From Clostridiales bacterium (GTDB lineage: Bacteria; Bacillota; Clostridia; Oscillospirales; Acutalibacteraceae), in NCBI GenBank assembly GCA_012839185.1, contig DUNU01000002.1, positions 310,001 to 374,000 on the forward strand: DNA of 64,000 bases, given 5' to 3'. Position 1 is the stretch's first letter, and every line of letters starts with the position of its first letter. This document shows, in pieces, positions 48,480-59,109 of the stretch. A program made the translations under genes and the position numbers. Below the pieces are notes generated by a model that saw nothing but the letters and a program-made list of their open reading frames with translations, was not told where the DNA came from and searched no databases.

Positions 48480-51400
48480 ATGAGTAATAGCAAAACATTA
48501 CGACTTAAAAGAATAGTGATTGCACTGTTATCAACCTGCCTTGTGCTGGGCTTTGTATCAGTTATTGCAATCACAACCGCACCTCAGACTCAAGCAGTCA
48601 ATGTAGGAGATTGGACAGCTTTGTCGAATGCACTTTCAAGCGGACAGGAAGCTGTATTGACCGGTAATATCACCGCTACTTCTTCTATTACCGTCGGAAA
48701 CGGTGCGATATTGAATATGAACGGGTTTGAAATTACCTATTCGTCCGGTATGGACAATCAAATCGGTGATCACTGGAGTTATCGTCCCACCACCGTTCCT
48801 GCATGGATTGCTTACCTTGATAATTCGGGAGTAAGTGCCAGAAGATTGCCGGAGTTTTTCGTTGTAAGCAGTGGAAGAACTTTCACGATAACCGGCGGAG
48901 GTAAGATTTCTTACGAAATTGTCGCAACTACGAGTGGCAACAACCGAACCGACTGGATACGTAGTGGTCGTATAGTAAAAAACAGCGGTACGCTTAATAT
49001 AAACGGCACCTATCTTTACGTTTATGCATCCCAGAGATTTACCGGCGGATATGCTCACTGTGCCGCATCCCTTGCTGTTCCGGTTCAGAATAACGGCGGT
49101 ACCGTAAACATATATGGCGGTACAATTGAGGCAAAAACATGGACACAAGGACGTTCATATAGAGGCACATCAGGTCGAGGGGGCGGTGCTTATTCGGATG
49201 GTATCTCTATCCCCGTCTATTCAGCCTCGGGAACGGTCAATATGTACGGCGGTACGCTTGTTTGTGAGGCTCTGGTTGATGACGAGACAGTAACTAGTTG
49301 GCCGGGTAACTATGACAGCGACTATCCTTCATTGTTCGGATATTCCGTAGGTGTTGACATTCAGGGCAGCGGTACTTTCAATATGTACGGCGGTTCCATT
49401 GAAAACAACGGTTCCTTCCTTTGGAATGATTTAAGTGAACTCGATGGATATCATTTTTCCATTGCAACCGGTGTAAACTATACCGGCACCAACTATCCCA
49501 AAATCGTCGGCGGCCAGATTAAGACTGAATATTATTCCGGACACACCAACATGTATGCCTCCGACAGCTATGGTACACCTCATGCCGTTCGCGGTGCAGT
49601 CGGTTCCTTTTCCGTCTCTCTTTCTCCAAATGGTGACTACGCTGCCACATTCACAATTAATTCACCAGTTAAGTGGAAGAACGAATTTGGGAAAGAGTAT
49701 AGTGCTTCTCCCGGTACCGGTCAAAATGCAAATAGTTTTTCAAATATGTACGGCGGTATGGTAAACGGCTCAAAAGTCCGTGTAATTTATCGTCTTTACA
49801 ATTCTACCGGTACTCGTGTTGCAACAAGTGAATATTACACGGGTTATGTTCCGAAAGTGTTATCCGGCAATCCGTTCCTTACCCTTACCGGTATTTCTAT
49901 GGTAGGCGACACAACAAGTGCTAACGGTAAAGGTGAATTTGTTTATAATGGTGCTTGCGGAACAGGAAGTGCAAGTTATAAAAACCCGTTTTATGCAGAT
50001 GCAAGTTCTTTAACGATAAGATACTTAAAACAAGCCGCATCCGCATCTTATCCGGATCTTAACTCTATGTCAGGTCTTTCTACCGGTAACACAACTGTTG
50101 GATCAACCGAAATGATTTACATCTTTGTTGATGTTCAACTAAGACCGACCTTTACCGCAACACTACAGCCTGCGGGTTCAACAGTCCAATATCAAGGTGA
50201 GGCTATCATTCCCGGTACCGATTTTGTTGTTAACTTTTCATCAAATCCCACGGGGCTTACTTTGAATGACTTTAACTGGAATAAGAATGTAACAGGCAAG
50301 AGACAGGATATAGTCTGGTCTTATACGGGAACAAGTTCCGGAAGCGGTCTTCCCGAACTTCCCGGTACATATACGGTTACGGGAACTATTGCAGATACTC
50401 GGCCCGACAGCAACTGGGCAAATTATCCCGGAGAAAACGGCGTTAACGTATATGCAACTTCCGCAAACTGCGAAATTACGATAAACAAGCGTACTCCCGT
50501 TATCAACGCATCCAATCCCACCATTACATATGGTAATACTTTATCGAGTGTAAGCGGATATTCAATTTCATCCAACACTCGTGTCCCACAGAGCATTGCG
50601 GGTACATGGCATTGGGAAAATCTGGAGGGTACAAATATCACCAACACAGTTCTCGGTGCAGGTACTCATGCAGTCAAACTTGTCTGGACACCCAATTCCA
50701 CCTGGGCAAATCGCTATAACTCTGTAACTAAACCGCTTACCCTTACAGTAAATAAAGCTCCTCTTACCATTGCCGCAAAGAACTTTTCCCATACATACGG
50801 CGACGCGAAACAGTTCAGTGAAGCAGACTTTAACTGGACGGGTATTGTCGGCAGTGATACGCCAGCTTCTCTCTTTGAGTTTATCAAGAGTAATTGCCGA
50901 ATTAACGGTCCGAGCGGTATTGTACTGAATGCAAATCAAAACGGTTTTATCGGTGTTGACGCAATGAAGAATTTAGTTGTCAATACCGGTGGTTATTCAT
51001 GGGGACTTACAAATCAGATGCTTGCAAACTATAACATTACGGCATCTGACGGTACTGTAAATATCCTCAAGAGAGAAATCACTTGTACGGCAACTGCTGT
51101 CGATAAGGTTTATGACGGAAATCCAAATGTTACGGTAAAATTCATTGACTTTGTCAACTGTGTTGACGCAGCTCCTTCCGCAGAAGGTGTTATGGTCGAT
51201 GATGTTATCGGAGCGGCAGCCCAAAGTTCTGTCGGTACAAATATCCACGTTACATTTACTGACACTTACGGAAACCCGGGGAAAGTCATATTGACAGGTG
51301 CAAAGGCAGGAAACTATAACTGTACGGTATCTAACGTAAATACTCTTAGCGTTAATATCACAAAGAAAGCACCTACTCTTGTTGTCCCGACAGTTCCGTC

Positions 51401-54400
51401 TGCAGTTTATGACCATTCAAAGACGGTTAATACTCACTTCTCCGCAAATCCCACTAATAATATTCTTACTACAGACAACGGTTCGGGTACTCCGGGTTAT
51501 TGGTCTTGGGCAACTCCCGATGCTATTCCCGTTGTAGGTACAAATAACTATAACTTGGTTTTCACTCCCAACGATACAACAAACTATGAAAACGGAACCG
51601 GTGTTGTCGCAGTTACAATTACAAAGAGACCGATTACAATTTCCATTGAACAGCTTAATCCAATTTCTTACGGTGATAATATTCCCGGTTTCAGATATAC
51701 ATTTGCAGGCTTTACGGATAATGAAAAGCTTGAATGGAATACAACAACCAACAGCCTTGACGGTCTTGATGTTATCAATGGCACCGGTGATGTAGCCTAT
51801 CAGTGCGGTTATTCCGCAGGCGATGATGCAGGTGATTATGTTGTTTCCGTTACAAATACCTTAGATGCTCCCAACTACAGCTTTAATAACGGTCAGGGTA
51901 CTTTGACGGTTGACAAGGTTCAGCTTACCGTTATCGCAGAAAACAAGACTTGCGTTTACGGTGCGACTGCTCCGACCTTTACGGCAAAGATTACTTCCGG
52001 TTTCGTCGGTGATGATAATGTAAGCATAATTTCCGGTTGGTCAGCTCTTCCGTTTAACTGTTCCTATGTTCCCGGTAATGCAAACGGCTCTGTCGGCACT
52101 TATGCCATCACTCCCGTTGTTGCATCATTATCCGCAACCAACTATTCATTTATTGCTCAGAACGGTACACTTACTGTTACAAAAGCCCCCTTAACAATCA
52201 GGGCGGATAATAAAACAATAAACTATAATGCTCCCGTTCCGGCATTTACATATACCTGTGTAGGTCTTGTTGGCGGAGATACTGCCTCTACCGCATTGAA
52301 TGTAATTCAGCCTGCAGGATTTTCTACCGACTATACTCAGGGTGACGATGCAGGAACTTACAGTATCTACCTTGACAATGATCCCGAATGGGTAACATCC
52401 AATAACTATAACCTCTCATTTGAGGGCGGTACTCTCACTGTCAACACAATTCAGACACAACTTATTCGTGCTCCTTTGGCAAGCTTGGTTTATGAAGATG
52501 CACTTGCAGATGCTGTATTTGATTTTACCAATGCTGATGTCAGGGCAGAAGGTGTTAACATCGCAACACAAGGTACTTGGACATTCGCAAATGCTTCTAC
52601 CGTTCCGTCCTATCAAGATGGTGGTCAGACCCTCTATGATTTGATATTTACTCCGAATAATCCGAACTATTCCGTAGTATCCACTCAGATAACAGTTACA
52701 ATCACCAAGAGACCGATTTCCGGTATTCCCGCCATTGCAGGTTCCGTAATGGAAGGAGAGACTGTAACTGCGGATGTTTCCGGTATGAATCCCTCCGGTA
52801 TAGGTCGTTATGTATTCGCATGGTATTTGCTTGATGCTCCCGAAGATGCAGGCAACCTTGTCGGTTCTGATATTTATTACGCAATCAGTATGGGACAGGC
52901 AGGCAAGTATCTTAAATTGGTTGTAACCGCCGATCCCGATGTTCCCTATATCGGTTCTGCATTCACTATCTCTGAGCCTATTTCTCCCCCGCTTCCCGCA
53001 CCTACTGCAAACGATTTCAATATAACCTTTGAGAATGGCAGCACGACAAAGGTTTATGACGGTCAGCCTTTCGTCGCTAATGTTACTGTAAAAGACGGAA
53101 TTGTAGGAATGGGTGAACCCTCACTTCGTTTCAACAACTCCCCGACCGCTCCCACCAAGGCAGGTACTTATCGTCTTACTCTTGACGTTACTGCCGGTAC
53201 TGCTTATGGTCCCATAACAGGTCTTCATGTTGGTGATATTACCATCGAAAAGAGAGAACTTCAGGTTTCATTCGCTGTTCTTGATAAGGTTTATGACGGC
53301 AAGACAATTGCTACCCGTGACGGCGACTTTGCTACCATTTCAAACAACGTTGAAGGCGATGATGTTGCTGTTAACATTCAGGCTGCTTCCTTCCGTTTCG
53401 TTGATGCCAATGTCGGTGTTGATAAGGCTGTTACAATGACCGGTGCAATTATGACCGGTACGGATAAGGGTAACTATTACATAACAGTTGATGACAGCGT
53501 TACTGCTACAATCACTCCGAAAAATATCACAACTAAGGCAAGAACTGTTGCAAGATATTATGACCCCGATGATTACTCCGTAACTTGTTCCTTCACTTCT
53601 CTTTCCGGCGTTCTTACCGCAGACAGAGATCACGTTCAGATTGCAAGTTATGCAGCATCTGTTACAAATAACAATGCAGGTACCCGTCCGGTTACTTCCA
53701 TCAGTGCAGTTTTGGGCGGTGCAAAGTCAGGCAACTATGTTCTTACTATCACTAATGCTAACGATCTTTCGGTAGTTATAAACAAGACTTCATCTACTGA
53801 AGAAGAAGGTTTCGAGATTCCCGTGCTTGATGAAGTTGCTTATAACGCTCAGAGACTTAGTGATATAGGGCTTCCTCCCGGTTGGGCTTGGACAAGTCCG
53901 ACAACTAAGATTGCCGTAAACAATTCAGGTTATCAGGCTATTTATACTCCTGTTGATACAGAAAACTATAATACATATACAGTAACTCTTCCCTTGACAG
54001 TTACAAAGAGAACGGTTACAGTTAAATTTGACAGCCATGAAGTCATTTACGGTGCTCCCGTTCCGACACTTTCTTATACAATTACAGGCTTTGCTCAAGG
54101 TGAATCTGCTGCTAATTTCGGAGGCTCAATCTTCACATCTTGCAACTATATTCGTTATAGCGGTGTCGGTTCCTACTATGTAACAAACAGTAGTTCTTCA
54201 ACCTTCTATAACACAAACTATAATGTAGTTTACGAAGCAGGTACCATTACGGTTACTTCGAAAACAATCGAAGTTTCTGCTACTGCTACCGATAGAATAT
54301 ACCGTGCAGGTATTGATACCGTTGACATCGTATTTACTTTGAATAACGCTCAAAAGGCAAGACCGAATGATGACGTTTATCTCACATTCTCTTACGGTAC

Positions 54401-55151
54401 AGGCATGATGGCAAATGCTAACGCAGGAAACAACAAGTCTGTTGCTTTCGTTGCTCCGACATTGGATGGCTCTTCGGCCGGTAACTACACATTGGTCTAT
54501 TTAAATCCGAGCCTTACTGTTAATATTGCAAAGGCTATTCCGACAGGATATTCCTTCCCCGGAGCTGCAACTATTGACTACGGTCAAAGACTTTCTGAGG
54601 CTGTATTCACAGTTCCCGGTACGGGTGCAGGCACATTCAAGTTTGCTAACGGCGACACCACTCCCGTGGCAGTCGGTTACTTCCCATCTTCCTATGAAGT
54701 GGTATTCACTCCCACTGATACTAACTATCAGACAGTTACAAGAAAAGTTCCGCTTACCGTCAATGCCGCAAAACTCAGTCCCACAGTTACAATTTCCGGT
54801 ACAATGTATGTCGGTGAAACTCTTACAGCAAATGTAACGGGTGTTACCGGTGCTCAGAACTACCTCCACTACAAGTGGTACAGGGTTACTTCCGCAGGTG
54901 TTGAGATTGAAATCGGTACGGATAGTCCGTCTTACATGCTTACTTCAAACGAAGTTGATTGCTATATCAAGGTTGTTATTACTATTGATGCCAATGCTCC
55001 CTACTATTTCGATGAATTGATTGGAACAGTCGAGTTTACCGGCGACAAGGCAGTCATTGAAGAATTCCTCACTTTCTGGCAGAAGATTATCAGATGGTGG
55101 AACAGCATTATGATGGCTATCAAACGTCTTATTAGTGGTGTAGGAAGATAA
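48480..55151 (+). CDS. Giant secreted adhesin-like protein with MBG/YDG-type repeats, 2223 aa
   Basis: GGAAGGAGA precedes the ATG at 48480. The signal peptide has a basic start and a hydrophobic core (IVIALLSTCLVLGFVSVIAI), with likely cleavage after TQA (residue 39). Residues ~40-340 look like a parallel beta-helix, with repeated GTVNIYGGT- and GTFNMYGGS-type rungs. From about residue 560 come tandem beta-sandwich repeats. MBG-like units have YGxxxPxFxY, DAGxY and the NYxxxFxxGTLTVxK end (e.g. residues 1050-1330). YDG-like units have KVYDG and GxxxGNYxxxV (about 863-964 and 1591-1680). GTWxW/FTPxDTxNY units also occur. The C-terminus is a Trp-rich amphipathic helix (FWQKIIRWWNSIMMAIKRL) with no LPXTG or SLH motif. 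It probably acts in adhesion or as a surface layer. Confidence 0.87.
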   Translation: MSNSKTLRLKRIVIALLSTCLVLGFVSVIAITTAPQTQAVNVGDWTALSNALSSGQEAVLTGNITATSSITVGNGAILNMNGFEITYSSGMDNQIGDHWSYRPTTVPAWIAYLDNSGVSARRLPEFFVVSSGRTFTITGGGKISYEIVATTSGNNRTDWIRSGRIVKNSGTLNINGTYLYVYASQRFTGGYAHCAASLAVPVQNNGGTVNIYGGTIEAKTWTQGRSYRGTSGRGGGAYSDGISIPVYSASGTVNMYGGTLVCEALVDDETVTSWPGNYDSDYPSLFGYSVGVDIQGSGTFNMYGGSIENNGSFLWNDLSELDGYHFSIATGVNYTGTNYPKIVGGQIKTEYYSGHTNMYASDSYGTPHAVRGAVGSFSVSLSPNGDYAATFTINSPVKWKNEFGKEYSASPGTGQNANSFSNMYGGMVNGSKVRVIYRLYNSTGTRVATSEYYTGYVPKVLSGNPFLTLTGISMVGDTTSANGKGEFVYNGACGTGSASYKNPFYADASSLTIRYLKQAASASYPDLNSMSGLSTGNTTVGSTEMIYIFVDVQLRPTFTATLQPAGSTVQYQGEAIIPGTDFVVNFSSNPTGLTLNDFNWNKNVTGKRQDIVWSYTGTSSGSGLPELPGTYTVTGTIADTRPDSNWANYPGENGVNVYATSANCEITINKRTPVINASNPTITYGNTLSSVSGYSISSNTRVPQSIAGTWHWENLEGTNITNTVLGAGTHAVKLVWTPNSTWANRYNSVTKPLTLTVNKAPLTIAAKNFSHTYGDAKQFSEADFNWTGIVGSDTPASLFEFIKSNCRINGPSGIVLNANQNGFIGVDAMKNLVVNTGGYSWGLTNQMLANYNITASDGTVNILKREITCTATAVDKVYDGNPNVTVKFIDFVNCVDAAPSAEGVMVDDVIGAAAQSSVGTNIHVTFTDTYGNPGKVILTGAKAGNYNCTVSNVNTLSVNITKKAPTLVVPTVPSAVYDHSKTVNTHFSANPTNNILTTDNGSGTPGYWSWATPDAIPVVGTNNYNLVFTPNDTTNYENGTGVVAVTITKRPITISIEQLNPISYGDNIPGFRYTFAGFTDNEKLEWNTTTNSLDGLDVINGTGDVAYQCGYSAGDDAGDYVVSVTNTLDAPNYSFNNGQGTLTVDKVQLTVIAENKTCVYGATAPTFTAKITSGFVGDDNVSIISGWSALPFNCSYVPGNANGSVGTYAITPVVASLSATNYSFIAQNGTLTVTKAPLTIRADNKTINYNAPVPAFTYTCVGLVGGDTASTALNVIQPAGFSTDYTQGDDAGTYSIYLDNDPEWVTSNNYNLSFEGGTLTVNTIQTQLIRAPLASLVYEDALADAVFDFTNADVRAEGVNIATQGTWTFANASTVPSYQDGGQTLYDLIFTPNNPNYSVVSTQITVTITKRPISGIPAIAGSVMEGETVTADVSGMNPSGIGRYVFAWYLLDAPEDAGNLVGSDIYYAISMGQAGKYLKLVVTADPDVPYIGSAFTISEPISPPLPAPTANDFNITFENGSTTKVYDGQPFVANVTVKDGIVGMGEPSLRFNNSPTAPTKAGTYRLTLDVTAGTAYGPITGLHVGDITIEKRELQVSFAVLDKVYDGKTIATRDGDFATISNNVEGDDVAVNIQAASFRFVDANVGVDKAVTMTGAIMTGTDKGNYYITVDDSVTATITPKNITTKARTVARYYDPDDYSVTCSFTSLSGVLTADRDHVQIASYAASVTNNNAGTRPVTSISAVLGGAKSGNYVLTITNANDLSVVINKTSSTEEEGFEIPVLDEVAYNAQRLSDIGLPPGWAWTSPTTKIAVNNSGYQAIYTPVDTENYNTYTVTLPLTVTKRTVTVKFDSHEVIYGAPVPTLSYTITGFAQGESAANFGGSIFTSCNYIRYSGVGSYYVTNSSSSTFYNTNYNVVYEAGTITVTSKTIEVSATATDRIYRAGIDTVDIVFTLNNAQKARPNDDVYLTFSYGTGMMANANAGNNKSVAFVAPTLDGSSAGNYTLVYLNPSLTVNIAKAIPTGYSFPGAATIDYGQRLSEAVFTVPGTGAGTFKFANGDTTPVAVGYFPSSYEVVFTPTDTNYQTVTRKVPLTVNAAKLSPTVTISGTMYVGETLTANVTGVTGAQNYLHYKWYRVTSAGVEIEIGTDSPSYMLTSNEVDCYIKVVITIDANAPYYFDELIGTVEFTGDKAVIEEFLTFWQKIIRWWNSIMMAIKRLISGVGR

Positions 55152-55160
55152 TCCATAACA

Positions 55161-55190
55161 AAAAAGCTCTTGCTTCGGCAGGAGCTTTTT
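55161..55190 (+). terminator. Terminator of the giant gene
   Basis: AAAAAGCTCTTGC and GCAGGAGCTTTTT pair around TTCG, a stable tetraloop, with the T-run included in the stem. Confidence 0.92.
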
Positions 55191-55252
55191 GAATGAGGAG
55201 AGATATCGATATCAAGAAAGAAATTTTAAAGATATTTTAAGGAACATAAAAA

Positions 55253-55276
55253 CTCTGTTTCGTTTTTGAAACAGAG
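55253..55276 (-). terminator. Terminator of the nucleoside transporter operon
   Basis: CTCTGTTT and AAACAGAG form a perfect eight-base stem; TTTTTA follows on the minus strand. It lies 25 bases after the last permease stop. Confidence 0.87.
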
Positions 55277-55300
55277 CTTTGATTATATTTTTTTATTTGG

Positions 55301-56299
55301 TTATCTTTCTTCTCTAAAGTATGACAGACCGAGCGATTGGGGAGGTTGATTTTCACGCTTTTTGCGAGCGGAAGTTATAATCAATACGACGATGGTAACG
55401 ACATATGGGAGCATCTTGAAAAGTTCCTGAGTGCTCATGGAAAGACCGGGTATAAAGAGATATACGATATAGAGACCACCGAAAAGAATAGAGCCTACGA
55501 TAGCCAAGTTTGGTTTCCAGAGAGAGAAAATAACAAGAGCGATTGCAAGCCAGCCTCTGTCACCGAAACCTTCGTTTGACCAAACGCCGTTTGCGTAGTC
55601 CATAACATAGAATAAACCGCCGAAACCTGCAATAACCGAACCGATGACTGTTGCGAGATATTTATATTTGTTTACGGAAATACCGGCAGCATCTGCGGTG
55701 GCGGGATTTTCACCGACGGCACGAAGATGAAGTCCGACACGGGTCTTTTTGATAACATATGCACATACCAAAGCGATGCCGATGGCAAGATATGTCATAA
55801 ATCCGTATGAGAAGAATATATCTCCGATAACTCCCAATTTATCTGCAAAGGGAAGGGTTGTTCTGAAGAAATTACTTGTGGTGGAGAGAGCAACAGAAGG
55901 GACAGCGGAGCCGGTAAGTTTAACTAAAGAAGCACCGAAGAAGTTACCGAAACCCACGCCGAAAGTGGTGAGTGCAAGACCGGTTACATTCTGATTTGCA
56001 CGAAGAGTAACGGTTAAGAATGAATAGATTAAACCGCAGAGAGCAGAACCGATAACGGAGCAAAGAAGCGGGATAATTATTGCTAAGAATGCGTTTGCAT
56101 CGGCTTTATTGACAAGCGATTCTTCATAAAGGAAGGCACCGATAACTCCCGAAATGCCGCCGACATACATAATTCCCGGAATACCTAAGTTGAGGTTGCC
56201 CGATTTTTCGGTAAGAATTTCACCCGTTGAGCCGTAAAGAAGCGGAATACCCTGTAAAATTGCACGTTGAAATAAGGTAATAATAATATTGAATGACAT
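55301..56299 (-). CDS. ABC transporter permease (BMP-type nucleoside uptake), 332 aa
   Basis: BPD_transp_2-family permease with about nine membrane helices. GSTGEILTEKSGNLNLGIPG near the N-terminus is the typical second-permease start of the nucleoside (Nup/RnsD-like) systems. RAVGENPATADAAGISVNKYKYLATVIGS is the cytoplasmic coupling-loop region, given here in part. It ends with a charged tail. Its start shares one base with the stop of the first permease gene, and the two form the membrane channel. Confidence 0.92.
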   Translation of the reverse strand: MSFNIIITLFQRAILQGIPLLYGSTGEILTEKSGNLNLGIPGIMYVGGISGVIGAFLYEESLVNKADANAFLAIIIPLLCSVIGSALCGLIYSFLTVTLRANQNVTGLALTTFGVGFGNFFGASLVKLTGSAVPSVALSTTSNFFRTTLPFADKLGVIGDIFFSYGFMTYLAIGIALVCAYVIKKTRVGLHLRAVGENPATADAAGISVNKYKYLATVIGSVIAGFGGLFYVMDYANGVWSNEGFGDRGWLAIALVIFSLWKPNLAIVGSILFGGLYIVYLFIPGLSMSTQELFKMLPYVVTIVVLIITSARKKRENQPPQSLGLSYFREER

Positions 56300-57411
56300 T
56301 ACTTTACCTCCTTTTTTGCATGACGGAATGTGATTTTGTAGTTAATGAAGAATTCAGAACCGATAATAAAGAACAAAATAATCGCGGTAATAATATCAGA
56401 GAAGGATTTGTCAAGACGATAGACGGTGGAAATTTCGCCTGCTCCTTTTTCAAAGAACACTAAAAGGAAAGAGGTGAATACCATGTAAAGCGGATTAAAT
56501 TTAGCGAGCCATGATACCATTATTGCGGTAAATCCGCGACCGCCTGCGGTGGTTTTTGTAATAGTGTGGTCAGTGCCGGCGACAAGCAGGAAGCCTGCGA
56601 TACCGCAAATAGCACCCGAAATGAGCATTGTGCGGATAATTACTTTCTTTACATTGATACCGATATAGCGAGCCGTATTTTCACTTTCACCGACAACGGA
56701 TATTTCATAACCGTGTTTGGAGTATTTAAGATAGATATAGAGAACAAGTGTGAGAATTAGAACGACTATGATGTTGAGAAGGTAGTCATATTCGCCGATT
56801 TTCGGAAGCCAGCCTGCGTGAGAACTCTGGTTGATTATGCCGATTTTTCCGGCACCCTTGGGTACTTCCCAATAAATCATAAAGAAACCGACAAGCTGCA
56901 TGCCGACATAGTTCATCATAAGCGTAAAGAGGGTTTCGTTTGTTCCCCATTTTGCCTTAAAAACAGCGGGGATAACTGCCCATATCGCACCTGCCAATAC
57001 GGAGCAAACGCACATCATTGCAATTAGCAAAACATTCGGTATTTTATCGCCGAACAAAATCATACAAGCTGCGGACGCAAGACCGCCGATGAGCACCTGA
57101 CCTTCAGCACCTATATTCCAAAACCGCATCTTGAATGCGGGAGTAACTGCAAGAGAGATACATAAAAGCATTGCAATGCCTTGAAGGAGGTTCCACACCC
57201 GTCGGGATGTTCCGAATGCTCCTTTTACCATCGAAGCATATACTTCAATAGGATTGATGTTTGTAAGCATTACGGTTATAACACCGCATACGATAAGTGC
57301 AAGAAGTACGGCAATAATACGGATACCCCATGCTTTATACCAAGGAAGTGTGCTGCGTTTACTTACATGAAAAAGAGGTTCACGGACTTTCTTTTCGATT
57401 TTGTCAGCCAT
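56299..57411 (-). CDS. ABC transporter permease (BMP-type nucleoside uptake), 370 aa
   Basis: First permease of the pair. It has a charged N-terminal ~30 residues, then about nine helices. PAFKMRFWNIGAEGQVLIGG and GTNETLFTLMMNYVGMQLV are diagnostic for RnsC/NupP-like permeases of purine nucleoside ABC systems. The coupling loop is ISVVGESENTARYIGINVKK. It overlaps the ATPase gene end and the second permease start by one base each. Confidence 0.92.
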   Translation of the reverse strand: MADKIEKKVREPLFHVSKRSTLPWYKAWGIRIIAVLLALIVCGVITVMLTNINPIEVYASMVKGAFGTSRRVWNLLQGIAMLLCISLAVTPAFKMRFWNIGAEGQVLIGGLASAACMILFGDKIPNVLLIAMMCVCSVLAGAIWAVIPAVFKAKWGTNETLFTLMMNYVGMQLVGFFMIYWEVPKGAGKIGIINQSSHAGWLPKIGEYDYLLNIIVVLILTLVLYIYLKYSKHGYEISVVGESENTARYIGINVKKVIIRTMLISGAICGIAGFLLVAGTDHTITKTTAGGRGFTAIMVSWLAKFNPLYMVFTSFLLVFFEKGAGEISTVYRLDKSFSDIITAIILFFIIGSEFFINYKITFRHAKKEVK

Positions 57412-58946
57412 TATGCACCCTCTCTTTCTTCGGTTTTTGTCATAAGAAAACCGATTTCTTCTTTTGTTGTCGTGCGACCGTCAACAATGCCTGTAATTCG
57501 TCCGCTGTTGATAACCATGATTCTGTCACAAAGCTCAACTAAAACGTCAAGGTCTTCACCTACGAATATAACCGATACACCCTTTGCTTTTTGTTCGTTG
57601 AGCAATTTGTATATCATAAACGATGAGTTGATGTCAAGTCCTCGGACGGGATATGCGGACATCAATACTGTCGGATTTGCCGCAAGTTCACGACCAACCA
57701 GAACTTTCTGAACGTTACCGCCGGAAAGACGGCGGACGGGAGTATTTGTATCGGGTGTAACTACCTGCAAGTCGGCAATAATTTTGTCGGCTCTTTCTTT
57801 AGGTTCTTTGCGTTTAAGGAAAACGCCTTTGCCTCGTCTGTATGTGCGAAGCATCATATTGTCAGTAATACCCATGCTTCCGACAAGCCCCATACCCAAG
57901 CGGTCTTCGGGAACGAATGAAAGACGAACGCCTAAATTGCGGATTTGCAGAGGACTTTTGTCGCGAAGTTCCTCAACTGCACCTGTTTTGGGATTATAAT
58001 ATATGATGGAGCCGTCGGTGAGTTTCTGAAGACCGGCAATTGCTTCTAAAAGTTCCTTCTGTCCTGAACCTGAAATACCTGCGATCCCCAATATTTCGCC
58101 GCTTTTTGCCTCGAAATTAACGTTATCAAGCAGCTTATTGCCTTCATAACCGCATACGCTCAAGTTTTTGATTTCAAGACGGGTAACTGAGTTTTTCGGT
58201 TCTTCTCTTTCAATGTTTAAGGATACTTTTTCGCCGACCATAAGCTCAGTAAGTATCTTTTCATCGGCATCTTTTGTGGCAATATCACCGACGTGTCTGC
58301 CTTTTCGAAGGATGGTAACGCGGTCGGATATTGAAAGCACTTCGTGGAGTTTGTGGGTAATTATGATAATCGATTTTCCGTCTTCACGCATTTTGCGGAG
58401 TATGTCAAATAATTTATTTGTTTCCTGCGGTGTTAAAACGGCTGTCGGTTCGTCGAGAATGAGAATATCTGCACCTCTGTAAAGTACCTTGATAATCTCA
58501 ACTGTCTGTTTTTCCGAAACCGACATCTCGTAAATTTTCTTGTTTAAGTCAACAACAAAGCCGTAACGATCTGTAATTTCACATAGTTTTTTTGTGGCAT
58601 CTTTTATATTGTATTTACCTTCATCTTCCACGCCTAAAATGATGTTTTCGGTGGCGGTAAACACGTCAACCAACTTAAAATGCTGGTGAATCATTCCGAT
58701 TTTATGAGCAAAAGCATCTTTTGGAGAACGAATAACAACTTCCTTGCCGTTAACAAATATACGACCTTCATCGGGAAAATAAATTCCCGAAAGCATATTC
58801 ATAAGCGTTGTTTTTCCGCTTCCGTTTTCACCTAAAATAGCAAGAATTTCGCCGGTGTATACCTGCAAACCGACATCTTCGATGGCAGAGATATTTCCGA
58901 ATTTCTTGGTTACACCCTTCATTTCTATGGCAAGGTTTGCGTTCAT
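57411..58946 (-). CDS. ABC transporter ATP-binding protein with two ATPase domains, 511 aa
   Basis: Duplicated ATPase of the sugar/nucleoside importer type. Domain 1 has Walker A LGENGSGKTTLMN, a signature reading MSVSEKQTVEIIK and Walker B ILILDEPTAVLTP. Domain 2 has GISGSGQKELLEAI (a degenerate Walker A) and the signature LSGGNVQKVLVGREL, and its Walker B Asp/Glu region is altered (VLMSAYPVRGLD). One composite site is therefore probably inactive, as is usual in this family. It energises uptake with the two permeases downstream. It lies 163 bases after the lipoprotein gene. Confidence 0.94.
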   Translation of the reverse strand: MNANLAIEMKGVTKKFGNISAIEDVGLQVYTGEILAILGENGSGKTTLMNMLSGIYFPDEGRIFVNGKEVVIRSPKDAFAHKIGMIHQHFKLVDVFTATENIILGVEDEGKYNIKDATKKLCEITDRYGFVVDLNKKIYEMSVSEKQTVEIIKVLYRGADILILDEPTAVLTPQETNKLFDILRKMREDGKSIIIITHKLHEVLSISDRVTILRKGRHVGDIATKDADEKILTELMVGEKVSLNIEREEPKNSVTRLEIKNLSVCGYEGNKLLDNVNFEAKSGEILGIAGISGSGQKELLEAIAGLQKLTDGSIIYYNPKTGAVEELRDKSPLQIRNLGVRLSFVPEDRLGMGLVGSMGITDNMMLRTYRRGKGVFLKRKEPKERADKIIADLQVVTPDTNTPVRRLSGGNVQKVLVGRELAANPTVLMSAYPVRGLDINSSFMIYKLLNEQKAKGVSVIFVGEDLDVLVELCDRIMVINSGRITGIVDGRTTTKEEIGFLMTKTEEREGA

Positions 58947-59068
58947 TATATCGTCCTTTCGGGAATGAATATTCTGAAAAAGTATGGAGGAGCTAACGGT
59001 ATTTTTTTGGCAGTATAGTATTTGTATTTTGTTGTTCAGGATGTATGTTGTGTCGAATAAATGAGAAA

Positions 59069-59098
59069 ATAGGGTCAGGGTTTTACCCCCAACCCTAT
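59069..59098 (-). terminator. Intra-operon terminator after the binding protein gene
   Basis: ATAGGGT and ACCCTAT with inner GGG/CCC pairs form the stem; ATTTTC follows on the minus strand. Placed between the lipoprotein and ATPase genes, it would make the binding protein more abundant than the membrane parts. The 58947-59068 gap shows nothing else. Confidence 0.75.
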
Positions 59099-59109
59099 GT
59101 GGTTAAATA

